64,000 nt of DNA from Acinetobacter pullicarnis (GCF_006352475.1 NZ_VCMZ01000001.1:248001-312000), one strand, 5' to 3'; shown: positions 8,112 through 17,513, counted from the stretch's first letter. Numbers and translations are program-made. The notes: generated by a model not told the origin, from the letters alone.

Positions 8112-10295
8112 ATGTCAAATCAGATTAACCTTCATCCAGAAAGCCCTTGGATTGAATTACAAAGCACGCAAGAAGATTGGAATCAAGCGGATGCTGGTTT
8201 GCTCGAAAGCATGCTCACCCAACTACATATTATTCGTGCATTTGAAGAATCCGTACTGGAACTAGCAGGCGAAGGCTTGGTTCACGGCCCAGCACACTCA
8301 AGTATCGGTCAAGAAGGTGGTGCAGTAGGTTCGATTATTTCACTGACGGCCGCAGACCAAGTGAATGGTTCACACCGTGGTCACCACCAGTTTTTAGCCA
8401 AAGCATTAACCTATTTACGTCCTAATGGCATCAAGTTAGATCAAGACTTTGGTGCGGACATCCAAGAAGTATTGCAACGGACTTTGGCTGAAATTTTAGG
8501 TTTGGCACAAGGTTTCTGTAAAGGTCGTGGCGGTTCAATGCATTTGCAATGGATCGAAGCTGGCGCATTGGGGACCAATGCGATTGTGGGTGGTGGTGCA
8601 CCGATGGCGGCTGGTGCTGCTTGGGCACATCGTCATGCAAAAACCGATGCGATTGCAATTACCTATTTTGGTGATGGCGCAGTCAACATTGGTTCAGTGC
8701 TTGAAACCATGAACCTTGCCGCTGCATGGAAATTACCGATTTGTTTCTTCATTGAAAACAACCGTTATGCAGTATCAACCTCAGTTGAAGAAGCGACTGC
8801 TGAAACGCGTCTGTCTTCACGTGGTTCTGCGTTTAATATTCCGAGCTGGAAAGTAGATGGGATGGACCCATTGGCGGTGCATTTAACCATGCAACAAGCG
8901 TTACAACATATGCGTGATGGCAAAGGCCCAACCATTGTTGAAGCGGATGTTTATCGTTTCTTCCACCAAAATGGTCCGTATCCGGGCAGTGCTTTTGGTT
9001 ACCGCAGTAAAGAAGAAGAGCAACAGTGGAAAGGACGCGATCCGATCAGCATGCTCGAAAACCAAATGCAAGCACGTGGTTTGTTGAATGAAGATCAAAT
9101 CAAACAATTACGCGCACAATGCCAAAATGTGATGGCACAAGCCGTGGCTGAATTGACTGAGCCTGCAGACAAAGGCAAACGTCGTATTCGCCCTGAACTG
9201 TGGCCTTCAGAAGATTTTGTCGATGTAGGTATTCGTGGTGATCTAGCTGAATTGAAGGGTTGCGACACCTTAGAAGAAATTGGCTGTACGCAAACTTTGG
9301 TTAAAAGTAAGTTTATCGATGCGGTTGCCAATGTCATGAACCGCCGTATGGAAACAGATGATTCTATCGTGGTCATGGGTGAAGATATTCACCGTCTAAA
9401 AGGCGGCACCAACGGTGCAACCAAAGGGCTCAAAGAACGCTTCCCTGAACGTACGTTAGGTACACCCATCAGTGAAAATGCCTTCATGGGTCTCGGTGGC
9501 GGAATTGCAGTAGATGGTCGTTTTAAACCTGTGGTTGAGTTTATGTACCCTGACTTTATGTGGGTTGCAGCAGACCAAGTGTTTAACCAAATTGGTAAAG
9601 CGCGCCACATGTTTGGTGGTCAAAGTGATGTGCCATTGGTGCTGCGGACTAAAATTGCGATGGGTACCGGCTATGGTTCACAACACTCGATGGACCCTGC
9701 AGGTATTTTCGTGACCAATCCGGGCTGGCGTATTGTTGCGGCATCCACCCCATTTGATTATATCGGTTTGATGAACTTTGCTTTGGCCTGTAAAGACCCA
9801 GTATTGATGATCGAACATGTCGACTTATATGGCAAAAGCGGTCAAGTGCCTGAAGGTCAACTCGATTATCAAATTCCATTTGGTCAAGCGGCGGTACGTC
9901 GTGAAGGCCAAGCACTCACCATTTTGACTTATTTGTCGATGGTTGATCACAGCCTAGAAGCCGTTGCACAAACCGGTATCGATGCTGAAGTGATTGATCT
10001 ACGTTTCTTAGACCGTGCAAGCTTGGACTGGGAAACCATCGAAGCCAGTATTCGTAAGACCAACAATGTATTGATTGTTGAACAAGGAAATCAAGGAACC
10101 TCGTATGGCGGTTGGTTAGCAGACGAATTACAACGTCGCTGCTTTGACTGGCTCGATCAACCGATTCAACGTGTGCATGGCACAGAAGGTGCGCCAAGTA
10201 TTTCTAAAGTACTTGAACGTGCTGCTGCTGCACGTACTGAAGAAGTTGTGGACGGTCTACACCGTGTTATGCGTGACAAAGGCGAAGCCATTTAA
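8112..10295 (+). CDS. Fused alpha-beta E1 of a 2-oxoacid dehydrogenase complex
   Basis: The 727-residue protein joins the two E1 subunits in one chain. The first half is E1 alpha, with the thiamine diphosphate motif beginning at Gly187 (GDGAVNIG) and ending in IENN. The second half, from about residue 400, is E1 beta (VVMGEDIH, GLGGGIAVDGRFKPVVEF, GYGSQHS). The start is the ATG at 8112, because AAAGGA lies 8 bases before it. An upstream in-frame ATG at 8028 would overlap the preceding SDR gene. E1 decarboxylates a 2-oxoacid (or cleaves an acetoin-like ketone) and passes the acyl group to E2. Acetoin E1 is usually two genes, so the fusion points to another substrate. E2 and E3 follow directly. 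Confidence 0.9.
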   Translation: MSNQINLHPESPWIELQSTQEDWNQADAGLLESMLTQLHIIRAFEESVLELAGEGLVHGPAHSSIGQEGGAVGSIISLTAADQVNGSHRGHHQFLAKALTYLRPNGIKLDQDFGADIQEVLQRTLAEILGLAQGFCKGRGGSMHLQWIEAGALGTNAIVGGGAPMAAGAAWAHRHAKTDAIAITYFGDGAVNIGSVLETMNLAAAWKLPICFFIENNRYAVSTSVEEATAETRLSSRGSAFNIPSWKVDGMDPLAVHLTMQQALQHMRDGKGPTIVEADVYRFFHQNGPYPGSAFGYRSKEEEQQWKGRDPISMLENQMQARGLLNEDQIKQLRAQCQNVMAQAVAELTEPADKGKRRIRPELWPSEDFVDVGIRGDLAELKGCDTLEEIGCTQTLVKSKFIDAVANVMNRRMETDDSIVVMGEDIHRLKGGTNGATKGLKERFPERTLGTPISENAFMGLGGGIAVDGRFKPVVEFMYPDFMWVAADQVFNQIGKARHMFGGQSDVPLVLRTKIAMGTGYGSQHSMDPAGIFVTNPGWRIVAASTPFDYIGLMNFALACKDPVLMIEHVDLYGKSGQVPEGQLDYQIPFGQAAVRREGQALTILTYLSMVDHSLEAVAQTGIDAEVIDLRFLDRASLDWETIEASIRKTNNVLIVEQGNQGTSYGGWLADELQRRCFDWLDQPIQRVHGTEGAPSISKVLERAAAARTEEVVDGLHRVMRDKGEAI

Positions 10296-10343
10296 GCTCG
10301 CCTTGGTCCAACGTTTTCTTATTTTTTAGTTATAGGTCGCGCC

Positions 10344-11564
10344 ATGTCTAAGATACTCCACATGCCAGAAGTTTTGGCAAATACGACACATGCAACAATT
10401 AATAAATGGTTGATTCAAGAAGGCGATTCTATCGTTGTGGGTCAATGCATTGCCGAAGTTGAAACCGACAAAGCTGTGGTTGAAATGGTGGCAGAAGAAG
10501 AGGGGTTGGTCAGCAAACTGATTGCCCAAGAAGGTGAAGAAGTTGAAGTGGGTGCGCCGATTGTGCAGCTCAATGGCGATGGTCAAATTGACTTGCCTGC
10601 TGCTGCAACCGCAGTTGCTGAAGCAGCACCTGTGCAAGCCGCAGCACCAACAGCAACCACCGCAACGACTGAGCAAATGCAACGTATTTTTGCTTCACCG
10701 TTGGCAAAACGTTTGGCCAAACAAAATCAATTGAATTTGGCTGAATTAAGCGGCAGTGGTCCACATGGTCGTATCGTAAAACGCGATATTGAACAGGCTT
10801 TAAGCCAAGTGGCAAGCACCGTAGCTGCGCCAATTGAAACAGCAAGCGTTGCAGCCACTGCCCCTGTTGCTGTGGACGTGGCCACGGATTATGAAGATAT
10901 TCCGCTCAGCAATATGCGTAAAACTATTGCGCGTCGTTTGACTGAAAGTAAATCGACTGTGCCGCATTTCTATTTAAATGTGGAATGTCATGTCGATGCT
11001 TTATTGGCATTGCGTCAGCAAATTAATGCGGTTGCTGCTGAAAAGATTTCAGTCAATGACATGATCATCAAAGCGGTTGCGCTTGCTTCTGTGCAAGTGC
11101 CAGCGATGAATGCATGTTGGGCTGAAACCGCTATTCGCCAATATCGTCATGTCGATATTAGCGTTGCAGTTGCGACTGAAAAAGGCTTACTCACCCCTGT
11201 GGTGAAACGTGCAGAAACCAAATCGTTGTCCGCGATTCATCGTGAAGTGGCAGAGTTGGCTGAATTGGCACGTGCTGGAAAACTGACGCCAGATCAATAC
11301 CAAGGCGGTAGCTTCAGTATCAGTAATTTGGGCATGTTCGGTGTGTCTGACTTCAATGCGATTATCAATCCACCACAAGCCGGTATTTTGGCGGTTGGCG
11401 CGATTAAGAAAAAACCAATCGTCGTGAATGATGCACTTGAAGTGGGCGCTGTGTTGCGTTGCAGCCTCTCTGCAGATCACCGTGTGGTGGATGGTGCAGT
11501 TGCGGCAGCATGGTTGGCAGCATTGCAGCAATTGCTCGAAGATCCATTGAAGCTATTGATCTAA
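10344..11564 (+). CDS. Dihydrolipoamide acyltransferase E2
   Basis: The 406-residue E2 has one lipoyl domain (lipoylated Lys in VETDKAVVEM, about residue 43), an Ala/Pro-rich linker, and an E3/E1-binding domain (FASPLAKRLAKQNQL to GRIVKRDIEQAL, about residues 116-152). After a second linker comes the catalytic domain ending in the DHRVVDG active-site motif. It transfers the acyl group made by the fused E1 to CoA. It is 48 bases downstream of E1 and 13 bases upstream of E3, so this is one operon. One lipoyl domain is typical of branched-chain or acetoin-type complexes rather than the three-domain proteobacterial pyruvate E2. Confidence 0.93.
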   Translation: MSKILHMPEVLANTTHATINKWLIQEGDSIVVGQCIAEVETDKAVVEMVAEEEGLVSKLIAQEGEEVEVGAPIVQLNGDGQIDLPAAATAVAEAAPVQAAAPTATTATTEQMQRIFASPLAKRLAKQNQLNLAELSGSGPHGRIVKRDIEQALSQVASTVAAPIETASVAATAPVAVDVATDYEDIPLSNMRKTIARRLTESKSTVPHFYLNVECHVDALLALRQQINAVAAEKISVNDMIIKAVALASVQVPAMNACWAETAIRQYRHVDISVAVATEKGLLTPVVKRAETKSLSAIHREVAELAELARAGKLTPDQYQGGSFSISNLGMFGVSDFNAIINPPQAGILAVGAIKKKPIVVNDALEVGAVLRCSLSADHRVVDGAVAAAWLAALQQLLEDPLKLLI

Positions 11565-11577
11565 TTGGGGAAATGTC

Positions 11578-12969
11578 ATGACAAATCAAACATTTGATCT
11601 GGTCGTCATTGGTGGTGGACCGGGCGGCTATGTGGCTGCCATCCGCGCCAGCCAATTGGGCATGAAAACGGCCGTGGTCGAAAAAGCTGAACTCGGTGGC
11701 ATCTGCTTGAATTGGGGTTGTCTCCCCACCAAAGCATTATTGCGCAGTGCTGATGTATTACGTCTGGTTAAAAATGCCGACGATTTCGGTATTCGCGTTG
11801 CAGCACCACAGGTCAACATTGACAAAGTGGTGCAGCGTTCTCGTGATGTCTCTGCCAAGTTACAACGTGGTGTTGCAGGTCTACTCAAGAAAAACAAAGT
11901 CACTGTTTTTCAAGGTGTGGCGCAGTTGCTCGGTCAATCACAGCTCAGTGTTCAAACGGCACAGGGTGAACACAAGCTGACAGCCAAGCATATTATTTTG
12001 GCAACAGGTGCACGTGCGCGTGCTATTCCAAATATGCAGGTCGATGGCCAGCATTTTTGGAGCTATCGCGAAGCTTTGGTGCCGAAAAGCATTCCAAAGC
12101 GCATGGTGGTGATTGGGGCAGGCGCAATCGGCATTGAATTCGCGTGTTTCTATCAATCGATGGGCGCACAAGTTTCGGTGGTTGAGTTATCCGATCGCAT
12201 CTTGCCACAAGAAGATATCGAGATTTCAAATACGGTGGCCAAGTCTTTAAAACAAGACGGCATCCACATTTATACCGGCTGTAAAGTTGCAGAACATCAA
12301 GTTAAAAATGGCGAAGTGCAACTGCGTATTGAAGGTGCACAAGCCAAGTCGTTAAGCGCAGATGTGGTGTTGTTGGCGGTGGGTATTTCGGCCAATACTG
12401 AAAACTTAGGTTTAGAAAAAACCAAAATTGCATTGGACCGTGGCCATATTGTGACCGACGAATTTTGTCGTACAGCAGAAGCCAATGTCTATGCCATTGG
12501 AGATGTCGCAGGTCCGCCGTGGTTGGCACACAAAGCCAGTCATGAAGGGGTGCTTTGTGTCGAAAAAATTATGGGCTTAACGGTGCATCCGTTACAAGCC
12601 AATAAAGTGCCAGCTTGTACCTATAGCCATCCACAAGTGGCCAGTGTTGGGTATAGCGAAGCCAAAGCCAAAGCGTTAGGTAAAAAAATTCGTGTTGGGA
12701 AATTCCCATTTGTTGCCAACGGTAAAGCCTTGGCCATGAACAGCAGTGAAGGCTTTGTCAAAGTTATTTTTGACGATGCCAGTGGTGAATTGCTGGGTGC
12801 ACATCTGGTCGGTGATGAAGTCACTGAAATGATCAATGGTTTCGCAATCGCGCAAGAGCTGGAAACCACTGAACAAGAATTGATGCAGACCATTTTACCG
12901 CATCCAACGATGTCAGAAGCCATGCATGAAGCTGTGCTTGCTGCCTATGAGCGTGCATTGCATCAATAG
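11578..12969 (+). CDS. Dihydrolipoamide dehydrogenase E3
   Basis: The 463-residue flavoprotein has the FAD motif GGGPGGYVAAIRASQLG at residue 12 on, and the redox disulfide GGICLNWGCLPTKALL. The NAD site is GAGAIGIEFACFYQSMG, and the catalytic His-Pro-Thr of the dimer interface is near the C terminus (HPTMSEAMHEAV). It reoxidises the lipoyl group of E2 with NAD+. GGGGAAA lies just before its ATG. As an operon-specific E3 it would be separate from the housekeeping copy, which is expected elsewhere in the genome. Confidence 0.95.
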   Translation: MTNQTFDLVVIGGGPGGYVAAIRASQLGMKTAVVEKAELGGICLNWGCLPTKALLRSADVLRLVKNADDFGIRVAAPQVNIDKVVQRSRDVSAKLQRGVAGLLKKNKVTVFQGVAQLLGQSQLSVQTAQGEHKLTAKHIILATGARARAIPNMQVDGQHFWSYREALVPKSIPKRMVVIGAGAIGIEFACFYQSMGAQVSVVELSDRILPQEDIEISNTVAKSLKQDGIHIYTGCKVAEHQVKNGEVQLRIEGAQAKSLSADVVLLAVGISANTENLGLEKTKIALDRGHIVTDEFCRTAEANVYAIGDVAGPPWLAHKASHEGVLCVEKIMGLTVHPLQANKVPACTYSHPQVASVGYSEAKAKALGKKIRVGKFPFVANGKALAMNSSEGFVKVIFDDASGELLGAHLVGDEVTEMINGFAIAQELETTEQELMQTILPHPTMSEAMHEAVLAAYERALHQ

Positions 12970-13101
12970 TTTTAGATTTGTACCAAATTTGGATTTGGTA
13001 CTTCGCATCAAGACGTGATTGAGGGCGATGCGCATGGATGCAAGTTTGTATATTCAGCATCGCTCGGATAGCGAAACAAGATTAACCGCATAAGGATATA
13101 T

Positions 13102-14403
13102 ATGAATCAATCTGTAGACAATATCAGTGCATCATCAGGCCAAAGTCCTGCGATGGATGCCGAGCGCAGAAAATCCCTCATCGCCAGTGGCGTTGGTAAT
13201 TTATTGGAATGGTATGACTGGACGATTTATGCTGTTGCATCGATGTATATTGCATCAGCACTGTTTGATAAATCAGATCCAACCTCTGCACTGTTAAGTA
13301 CCTTGGCTGTATTTGCGGTGGGCTTTGTATCACGTCCATTCGGTGGTTTTTTCTTTGGACCCTTGGCCGATAAAATTGGTCGCCGTAATGTACTGATGAT
13401 CACCATGCTGCTCATGGCAGGTGCCAGTATTGTAATCGCATTGATTCCAAGCTTTGAAAGTATTGGTTATTGGGCGTCTTTAATTTTGGTGCTGGCGCGT
13501 TTGGTTCAAGGCTTTGCCCATGGCGGTGAAACCACGACCTCGTATGCCTATGTTTCTGAGATTGCACCACCAAAACGCCGTGGGTTATGGTCAAGTACCG
13601 TATTCTTTGCGGTTGGTTTAGGTTCCCTCACTGCAACATTATTCCTTGCGGTACTGACTTCTGTGATTCCTAAAGAAGAAATGTATGAGTGGGGCTGGCG
13701 TATTCCGTTCTTATTGGGTGGGGCGTTGGCAATCTTTGCATTGTATTTACGTCGCAATATGATGGAAAGCGAAGCCATTGAAGAAATGAAGCAAGATGAT
13801 AGCCCAAAATGGCCGTTGTCTAAATTTTTAACCACGGGTTTAAAATTATTCTTCTACGAAGCTGGCTCGACTTTAACCTATTATATTTGGGTCACTGTAT
13901 GTGCAATCTACGCGATTAACCATTTAAAAATGGATCCGCATGATGCCTTTGTCATGAGCTGTTTGGCGCAAGTGGTGTACCTGATTTGCCTACCCTTCCA
14001 AGGTTGGTTGTCCGATATTATTGGCCGTAAGGCGTGTACCTTAATTTCCTTCTTTGGTTCGATGTTATTGCTATTCCCATTATGGGGACTGCTATCGAGC
14101 GAGCCATGGACCTTATTTGTGGCACAAGCAACCGGCTTGGTCTTTGTTGGATTCTTGACTGCCAGTAAACCTGCTGCGATGTCTGAGCAAATCCCAACCC
14201 GTTATCGTACCAAGTTATTCGGTATCTTTATGTCGCTGTCGATTGCTGTGTTTGGCGGAACGGCTTCATACGTAAATACCTGGTTGTATGCCAACCAATT
14301 AGAATCGTTCTTTAATGTTTATGCCGTAGTGGTCTGTATCGTCGCCATTAGCGTGGTACTGACGTGGAAAAACAATAAAGGCATCGATCTAGATAAAGTT
14401 TAA
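13102..14403 (+). CDS. MHS-family (MFS) carboxylate/H+ symporter
   Basis: The 433-residue protein has about twelve membrane segments and the metabolite:H+ symporter signature: GNLLEWYDWTIYA near residue 33, then RPFGGFFFGPLADKIGRR as the loop 2-3 motif. The family includes carriers for shikimate, 2-oxoglutarate, citrate and betaines. Its place inside the cluster suggests it imports the starting compound, probably a carboxylic or polyhydroxy acid. It is 132 bases after E3, with AAGGA before the ATG, and a strong hairpin follows it. Confidence 0.88.
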   Translation: MNQSVDNISASSGQSPAMDAERRKSLIASGVGNLLEWYDWTIYAVASMYIASALFDKSDPTSALLSTLAVFAVGFVSRPFGGFFFGPLADKIGRRNVLMITMLLMAGASIVIALIPSFESIGYWASLILVLARLVQGFAHGGETTTSYAYVSEIAPPKRRGLWSSTVFFAVGLGSLTATLFLAVLTSVIPKEEMYEWGWRIPFLLGGALAIFALYLRRNMMESEAIEEMKQDDSPKWPLSKFLTTGLKLFFYEAGSTLTYYIWVTVCAIYAINHLKMDPHDAFVMSCLAQVVYLICLPFQGWLSDIIGRKACTLISFFGSMLLLFPLWGLLSSEPWTLFVAQATGLVFVGFLTASKPAAMSEQIPTRYRTKLFGIFMSLSIAVFGGTASYVNTWLYANQLESFFNVYAVVVCIVAISVVLTWKNNKGIDLDKV

Positions 14404-14500
14404 GCGTGCTGTAAAGGAGAAAAATCATTTTTATGGATGACGGTGGTTTTTCTTTAAGGTCGATTCCCTATTGATTTATGATGGGGAATCGATTACTCCC

Positions 14501-14563
14501 GGGGTGGCCCATTGTTCAGAGATGCCCATTTATTTTTGAACGGTGGGTCGCCCCAATTTTTAT
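14501..14563 (+). terminator. Long imperfect hairpin after the symporter gene
   Basis: GGGGTGGCCCATTGTTCA (14501-14518) pairs with TGAACGGTGGGTCGCCCC (14537-14554) with a few G-U or mismatched pairs, and is followed by AATTTTTAT. A smaller dyad, GATTCCC/GGGGAATC, lies at about 14462-14490. It could end part of the transcript or act as a processing or stability element, since the AroE-like gene continues on the same strand 64 bases later. Confidence 0.5.
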
Positions 14564-14626
14564 ACCATTCTAAAAATGCGATTCCCAAAATACGATCCCA
14601 AAAGAGCTTAATGCTGGAGAGAGAAG

Positions 14627-15469
14627 ATGAATTCTATTGAGAACATGCCGATTTCAGGAAAGACCAAGATCATCCCAATTCTTGCAGATCCAATCGCGCA
14701 CGTGGAAACACCGCGAATCATGAATATGCTGTTTAAAAAAGCCAATTATGATGCGGTCTGCGTTCCTTTTCAGGTGGCAGCAGAGAACTTAAGTCAAACG
14801 ATTGAAGCACTTCGCTTGATTCCAACGATCGCTGGTGCTGTCGTGACTGTGCCGCATAAAATTAACATCAGTCACTTGGTCGATGTGAAAGGGCCACAGG
14901 CACAGATTATTGGTGCAGTGAATGCCGTACGTTTTGATGAACAGCGTCAAATGCATGGTGAAATGTTTGATGGCAAAGGTTTTGTACAAGGTTTGATTAA
15001 CTCTGATCTTGATGTTGGTGCACATTTAAAGGTTTATATTGCTGGGGCAGGTGGTGCAGCACGTGGTATTGCATTTGCACTTTTAGCACAAGGCGTAAAG
15101 TCGCTACAGGTCTATAACCGTACCCAAGCCACGGCAGTCGCTTTGATTGAAGAATTGAAAAAATATGCACCAGATGCCGTGATCGAACTAGCAGATGCTA
15201 CGCCACAACAGGTTGATTTATGTATTAATGCCACGTCAGCAGGCATGTTAGGTCCGCAACAAAATACCCTGCCTTTTGCAATTGATGGATTAGAGGCGAA
15301 CTGCTGTGTTGCAGAAGTCATTATGAATCCAGTAAAAACCCAATTATTACAGCAAGCTGAACAGAAAGGCATGAAGATCGTTTCTGGCCAAGCCATGATA
15401 TTGGCACAGATTGGACAACTTGCCGCCTTTATTTTAAATGAACCTGAATTGGCTCAAGTACGTTTATAG
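14627..15469 (+). CDS. Shikimate dehydrogenase-like oxidoreductase (AroE family, variant)
   Basis: The 280-residue AroE-family protein keeps the catalytic Lys78 (VTVPHK) and Asp115 (FDGKGF). It also keeps the nucleotide loop GAGGAARGIAF and NRT, which usually means NADP use. The N-terminal Ser-x-Ser that holds the carboxylate of shikimate (as in HSKSP) is changed to HVETP (residues 25-29). It is therefore probably not the biosynthetic AroE but a paralogue acting on a related cyclic or open polyol. It lies 9 bases before an SDR gene in the catabolic cluster and has GGAGAGAG before its ATG. This is a family-level assignment; the substrate is not known. Confidence 0.82.
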   Translation: MNSIENMPISGKTKIIPILADPIAHVETPRIMNMLFKKANYDAVCVPFQVAAENLSQTIEALRLIPTIAGAVVTVPHKINISHLVDVKGPQAQIIGAVNAVRFDEQRQMHGEMFDGKGFVQGLINSDLDVGAHLKVYIAGAGGAARGIAFALLAQGVKSLQVYNRTQATAVALIEELKKYAPDAVIELADATPQQVDLCINATSAGMLGPQQNTLPFAIDGLEANCCVAEVIMNPVKTQLLQQAEQKGMKIVSGQAMILAQIGQLAAFILNEPELAQVRL

Positions 15470-15478
15470 GAATACGCG

Positions 15479-16219
15479 ATGTTTAATTTTGCAGGAAAAA
15501 CGGTACTGATTACCGGTGCTTCAGGTGGTATTGCGGTGAGCTGTATCAAGAAGCTTTATCAGGCGGGCGCACAATTGGTACTGTCTGATTTAAATCTTGA
15601 GAAATTACAGGAATTTGTTGCCACGCTTGATCCAACGGGTGAGCGTGTTTTGGCAGTAGCACAAGACGTCGCTGACTCACAACAAGCGGTTGATGTGGTT
15701 GCTGCTGCGGTTGCGCGTTTTGGTGGCATTGATATTTTGATTCCATGTGCCGGTCTATATCTTGAACGTGCCTTAAAAGACATGTCGGATCAAGAATGGT
15801 CGAAAGTGACTGCGGTCAATTTAGATGGGGTGTTTTACACCATTCGTGCCGCCATTCCGCATTTACGTAAAGGTGGCGCCATTGTCAATGTCACCTCAAT
15901 GGCAGGACATAAAGGCAGTTTTAATCACGGCCATTATGCAGCCTCTAAGGGTGCAGTATTAAATTTAACCCGAACCCTTGCACTGGAATTGGCACCGAAT
16001 ATTCGTGTTAATAACGTTTCACCAGGTTTGATTGATACCCCAATGGTGCAACAATTGATGCAAGAAAAAGGCGAGAAATTGCTAGATCAAACGCCTTTGC
16101 AGCGTCTTGGTCATTCCGATGAAGTTGCCGATGCGATTTTATATTTGGCTTCTGACTTTGCGACCTTTATTACTGGCGAAACCTTGCACGTCAATGGTGG
16201 CTTATATATCGCAAGTTAA
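15479..16219 (+). CDS. SDR-family oxidoreductase
   Basis: The 246-residue short-chain dehydrogenase has GASGGIAV in the cofactor loop, where the third Gly of the usual GxxxGxG pattern is Ala. It also has CAGLY where NNAG is usual, Ser in VTSMAG, and YAASK as YxxxK. The unusual CAG and IAV variants set it apart from the other two SDRs in the cluster. It starts 9 bases after the AroE-like gene and is the last gene before a bidirectional terminator, so it belongs to the same transcript. Confidence 0.86.
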   Translation: MFNFAGKTVLITGASGGIAVSCIKKLYQAGAQLVLSDLNLEKLQEFVATLDPTGERVLAVAQDVADSQQAVDVVAAAVARFGGIDILIPCAGLYLERALKDMSDQEWSKVTAVNLDGVFYTIRAAIPHLRKGGAIVNVTSMAGHKGSFNHGHYAASKGAVLNLTRTLALELAPNIRVNNVSPGLIDTPMVQQLMQEKGEKLLDQTPLQRLGHSDEVADAILYLASDFATFITGETLHVNGGLYIAS

Positions 16220-16246
16220 TCGCATGAAAGAATAAGATCTAAAAAT

Positions 16247-16286
16247 AATTCAGCCCACTTCATTTAAGTGGGCTGAATTGTTTTTA
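16247..16286. terminator. Bidirectional intrinsic terminator
   Basis: AATTCAGCCCACTT (16247-16260) and AAGTGGGCTGAATT (16266-16279) form a perfect 14-bp stem with a 5-base loop. It is followed by GTTTTT on the + strand and ATTTTT-rich sequence on the other. It separates the SDR operon from the convergent GntR gene. Confidence 0.92.
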
Positions 16287-16300
16287 GAGTATAGAACGGT

Positions 16301-16996
16301 TTATTGGTTTTGTATTTCACTCGGATTTAAGCGACGTTTATAATTATAAACCGCAGCTTGACCCGCATCTAATAAGTGTTGGTCATTATGGGCACAAGCT
16401 TGCTCGATATCTTCAGCAAGAGTCGCATCAAAAATAAGTTGTAAATCAAGATAACCTTGTTTTACCCGATCTTCATAAATAAAGGCAAAATGTTTAAATA
16501 ATCCAACCCGTGCTTGGATTTTTAAAATCATTTCTTCTAATACATTATTTTTTGCGCCCTTTAATAAAATATTATAGAAGCTGTCTTTATATTCCCAACG
16601 TTGATCAACGCTACCATTTAAAAAGTCAGCATCTAAGCGAGTATAAAGTGCTTGGAGTTCCTTTTTATTTTCAGCAGTTGCATTCTTAATAAATAACTCA
16701 ATCATTAAGCTTTCAACTTTGGCACGAACCAAGTAAAGGTTGACAATATCCTCTTCGGAAAGCTTGGTTACGATTGGCCCTTGCATCGGTTGGATGCTGA
16801 CCAAATGTTCACTTTCTAGGAGACGCAGAACTTCGCGAATCACCGTGCGAGATACACCATAACGTTCACACAGGCTATTTTCAATTAGCCGATCGCCAGG
16901 CATAAAGAACCCATCTAAGATGTCTTTTTTTAAAAGAACAGTGACTTGTTGGCGGATGGGCGCCGATTGGCGTTGAACTAAAGGCGTAACACTCAT
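16301..16996 (-). CDS. GntR-family regulator, FCD (FadR-type) subfamily
   Basis: The 231-residue protein has an N-terminal winged helix (RQQVTVLLKKDILDGFF, then LCERYGVSRTVIREVLRLLE) over about residues 15-75. An all-helical FCD ligand domain follows. It converges on the catabolic cluster. Its own promoter carries the palindrome at 17025-17039 that also occurs at 4916 and 5647, so it is the likely repressor of the cluster and of itself. The inducer is presumably the pathway's substrate or an intermediate. Confidence 0.88.
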   Translation of the reverse strand: MSVTPLVQRQSAPIRQQVTVLLKKDILDGFFMPGDRLIENSLCERYGVSRTVIREVLRLLESEHLVSIQPMQGPIVTKLSEEDIVNLYLVRAKVESLMIELFIKNATAENKKELQALYTRLDADFLNGSVDQRWEYKDSFYNILLKGAKNNVLEEMILKIQARVGLFKHFAFIYEDRVKQGYLDLQLIFDATLAEDIEQACAHNDQHLLDAGQAAVYNYKRRLNPSEIQNQ

Positions 16997-17024
16997 TCTT
17001 GGGACCTAGGGGGCACGGGAAACC

Positions 17025-17039
17025 GTAATATTATAATAT
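17025..17039. promoter_or_regulatory. Candidate autoregulatory GntR/FCD operator
   Basis: GTAATATTATAATAT, 29 bases upstream of the GntR start codon, fits GTAWTA-N3-TAWTAY as do the sites at 4916 and 5647. Confidence 0.5.
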
Positions 17040-17384
17040 AGGTAGATTTATTTTGTTGGTCTTATACTTAAAAATAAAGCGTGATACAGTAATTAAATCA
17101 TCATAATAATTATCTAGAATTAGATTGATTTATATGGAGATATTCGACATAAAAAATTGATTAGCACATTCTTTAACAGATAATAAAGTAAATACGTATT
17201 AAATGGTTGGCGCAGGCTCGAATGTTATTTTTGATATCAAAAATGCTTATATTTAGCTGACTGCAAAATATAGTATTTTGCCTATTGATAAGAGATTAAC
17301 TTTCTATCTCAACTGTAAATAAAATTGGTTAAATTAAACTATTGTTTAAGAAATATTAATAGTCTGGTGCTGGGTTGATGCTTT

Positions 17385-17513
17385 ATGCCAACGCAATGGC
17401 AAAGTCTAGGTGTTGAAAAATCGACTGTGAGCATGGAGCAAGAATATGCAAAGGCAAAAGCGGCATTACAACAAGAAAAAATTGTCAACTTAGCTTCCAT
17501 AAATCAGCTGTGA
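17385..17513 (+). other. Short unassigned reading frame in a 0.7-kb gap
   Basis: The gap from 17040 to 17740 has no recognisable full gene. A 42-codon frame starting MPTQWQSLGVEKSTVSMEQ and rich in Lys, Gln, Ala and Glu has coding-like composition but no good ribosome site. I cannot assign it; it may be the tail of a decayed gene. The rest of the gap is AT-rich with no clear motif. Confidence 0.25.
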
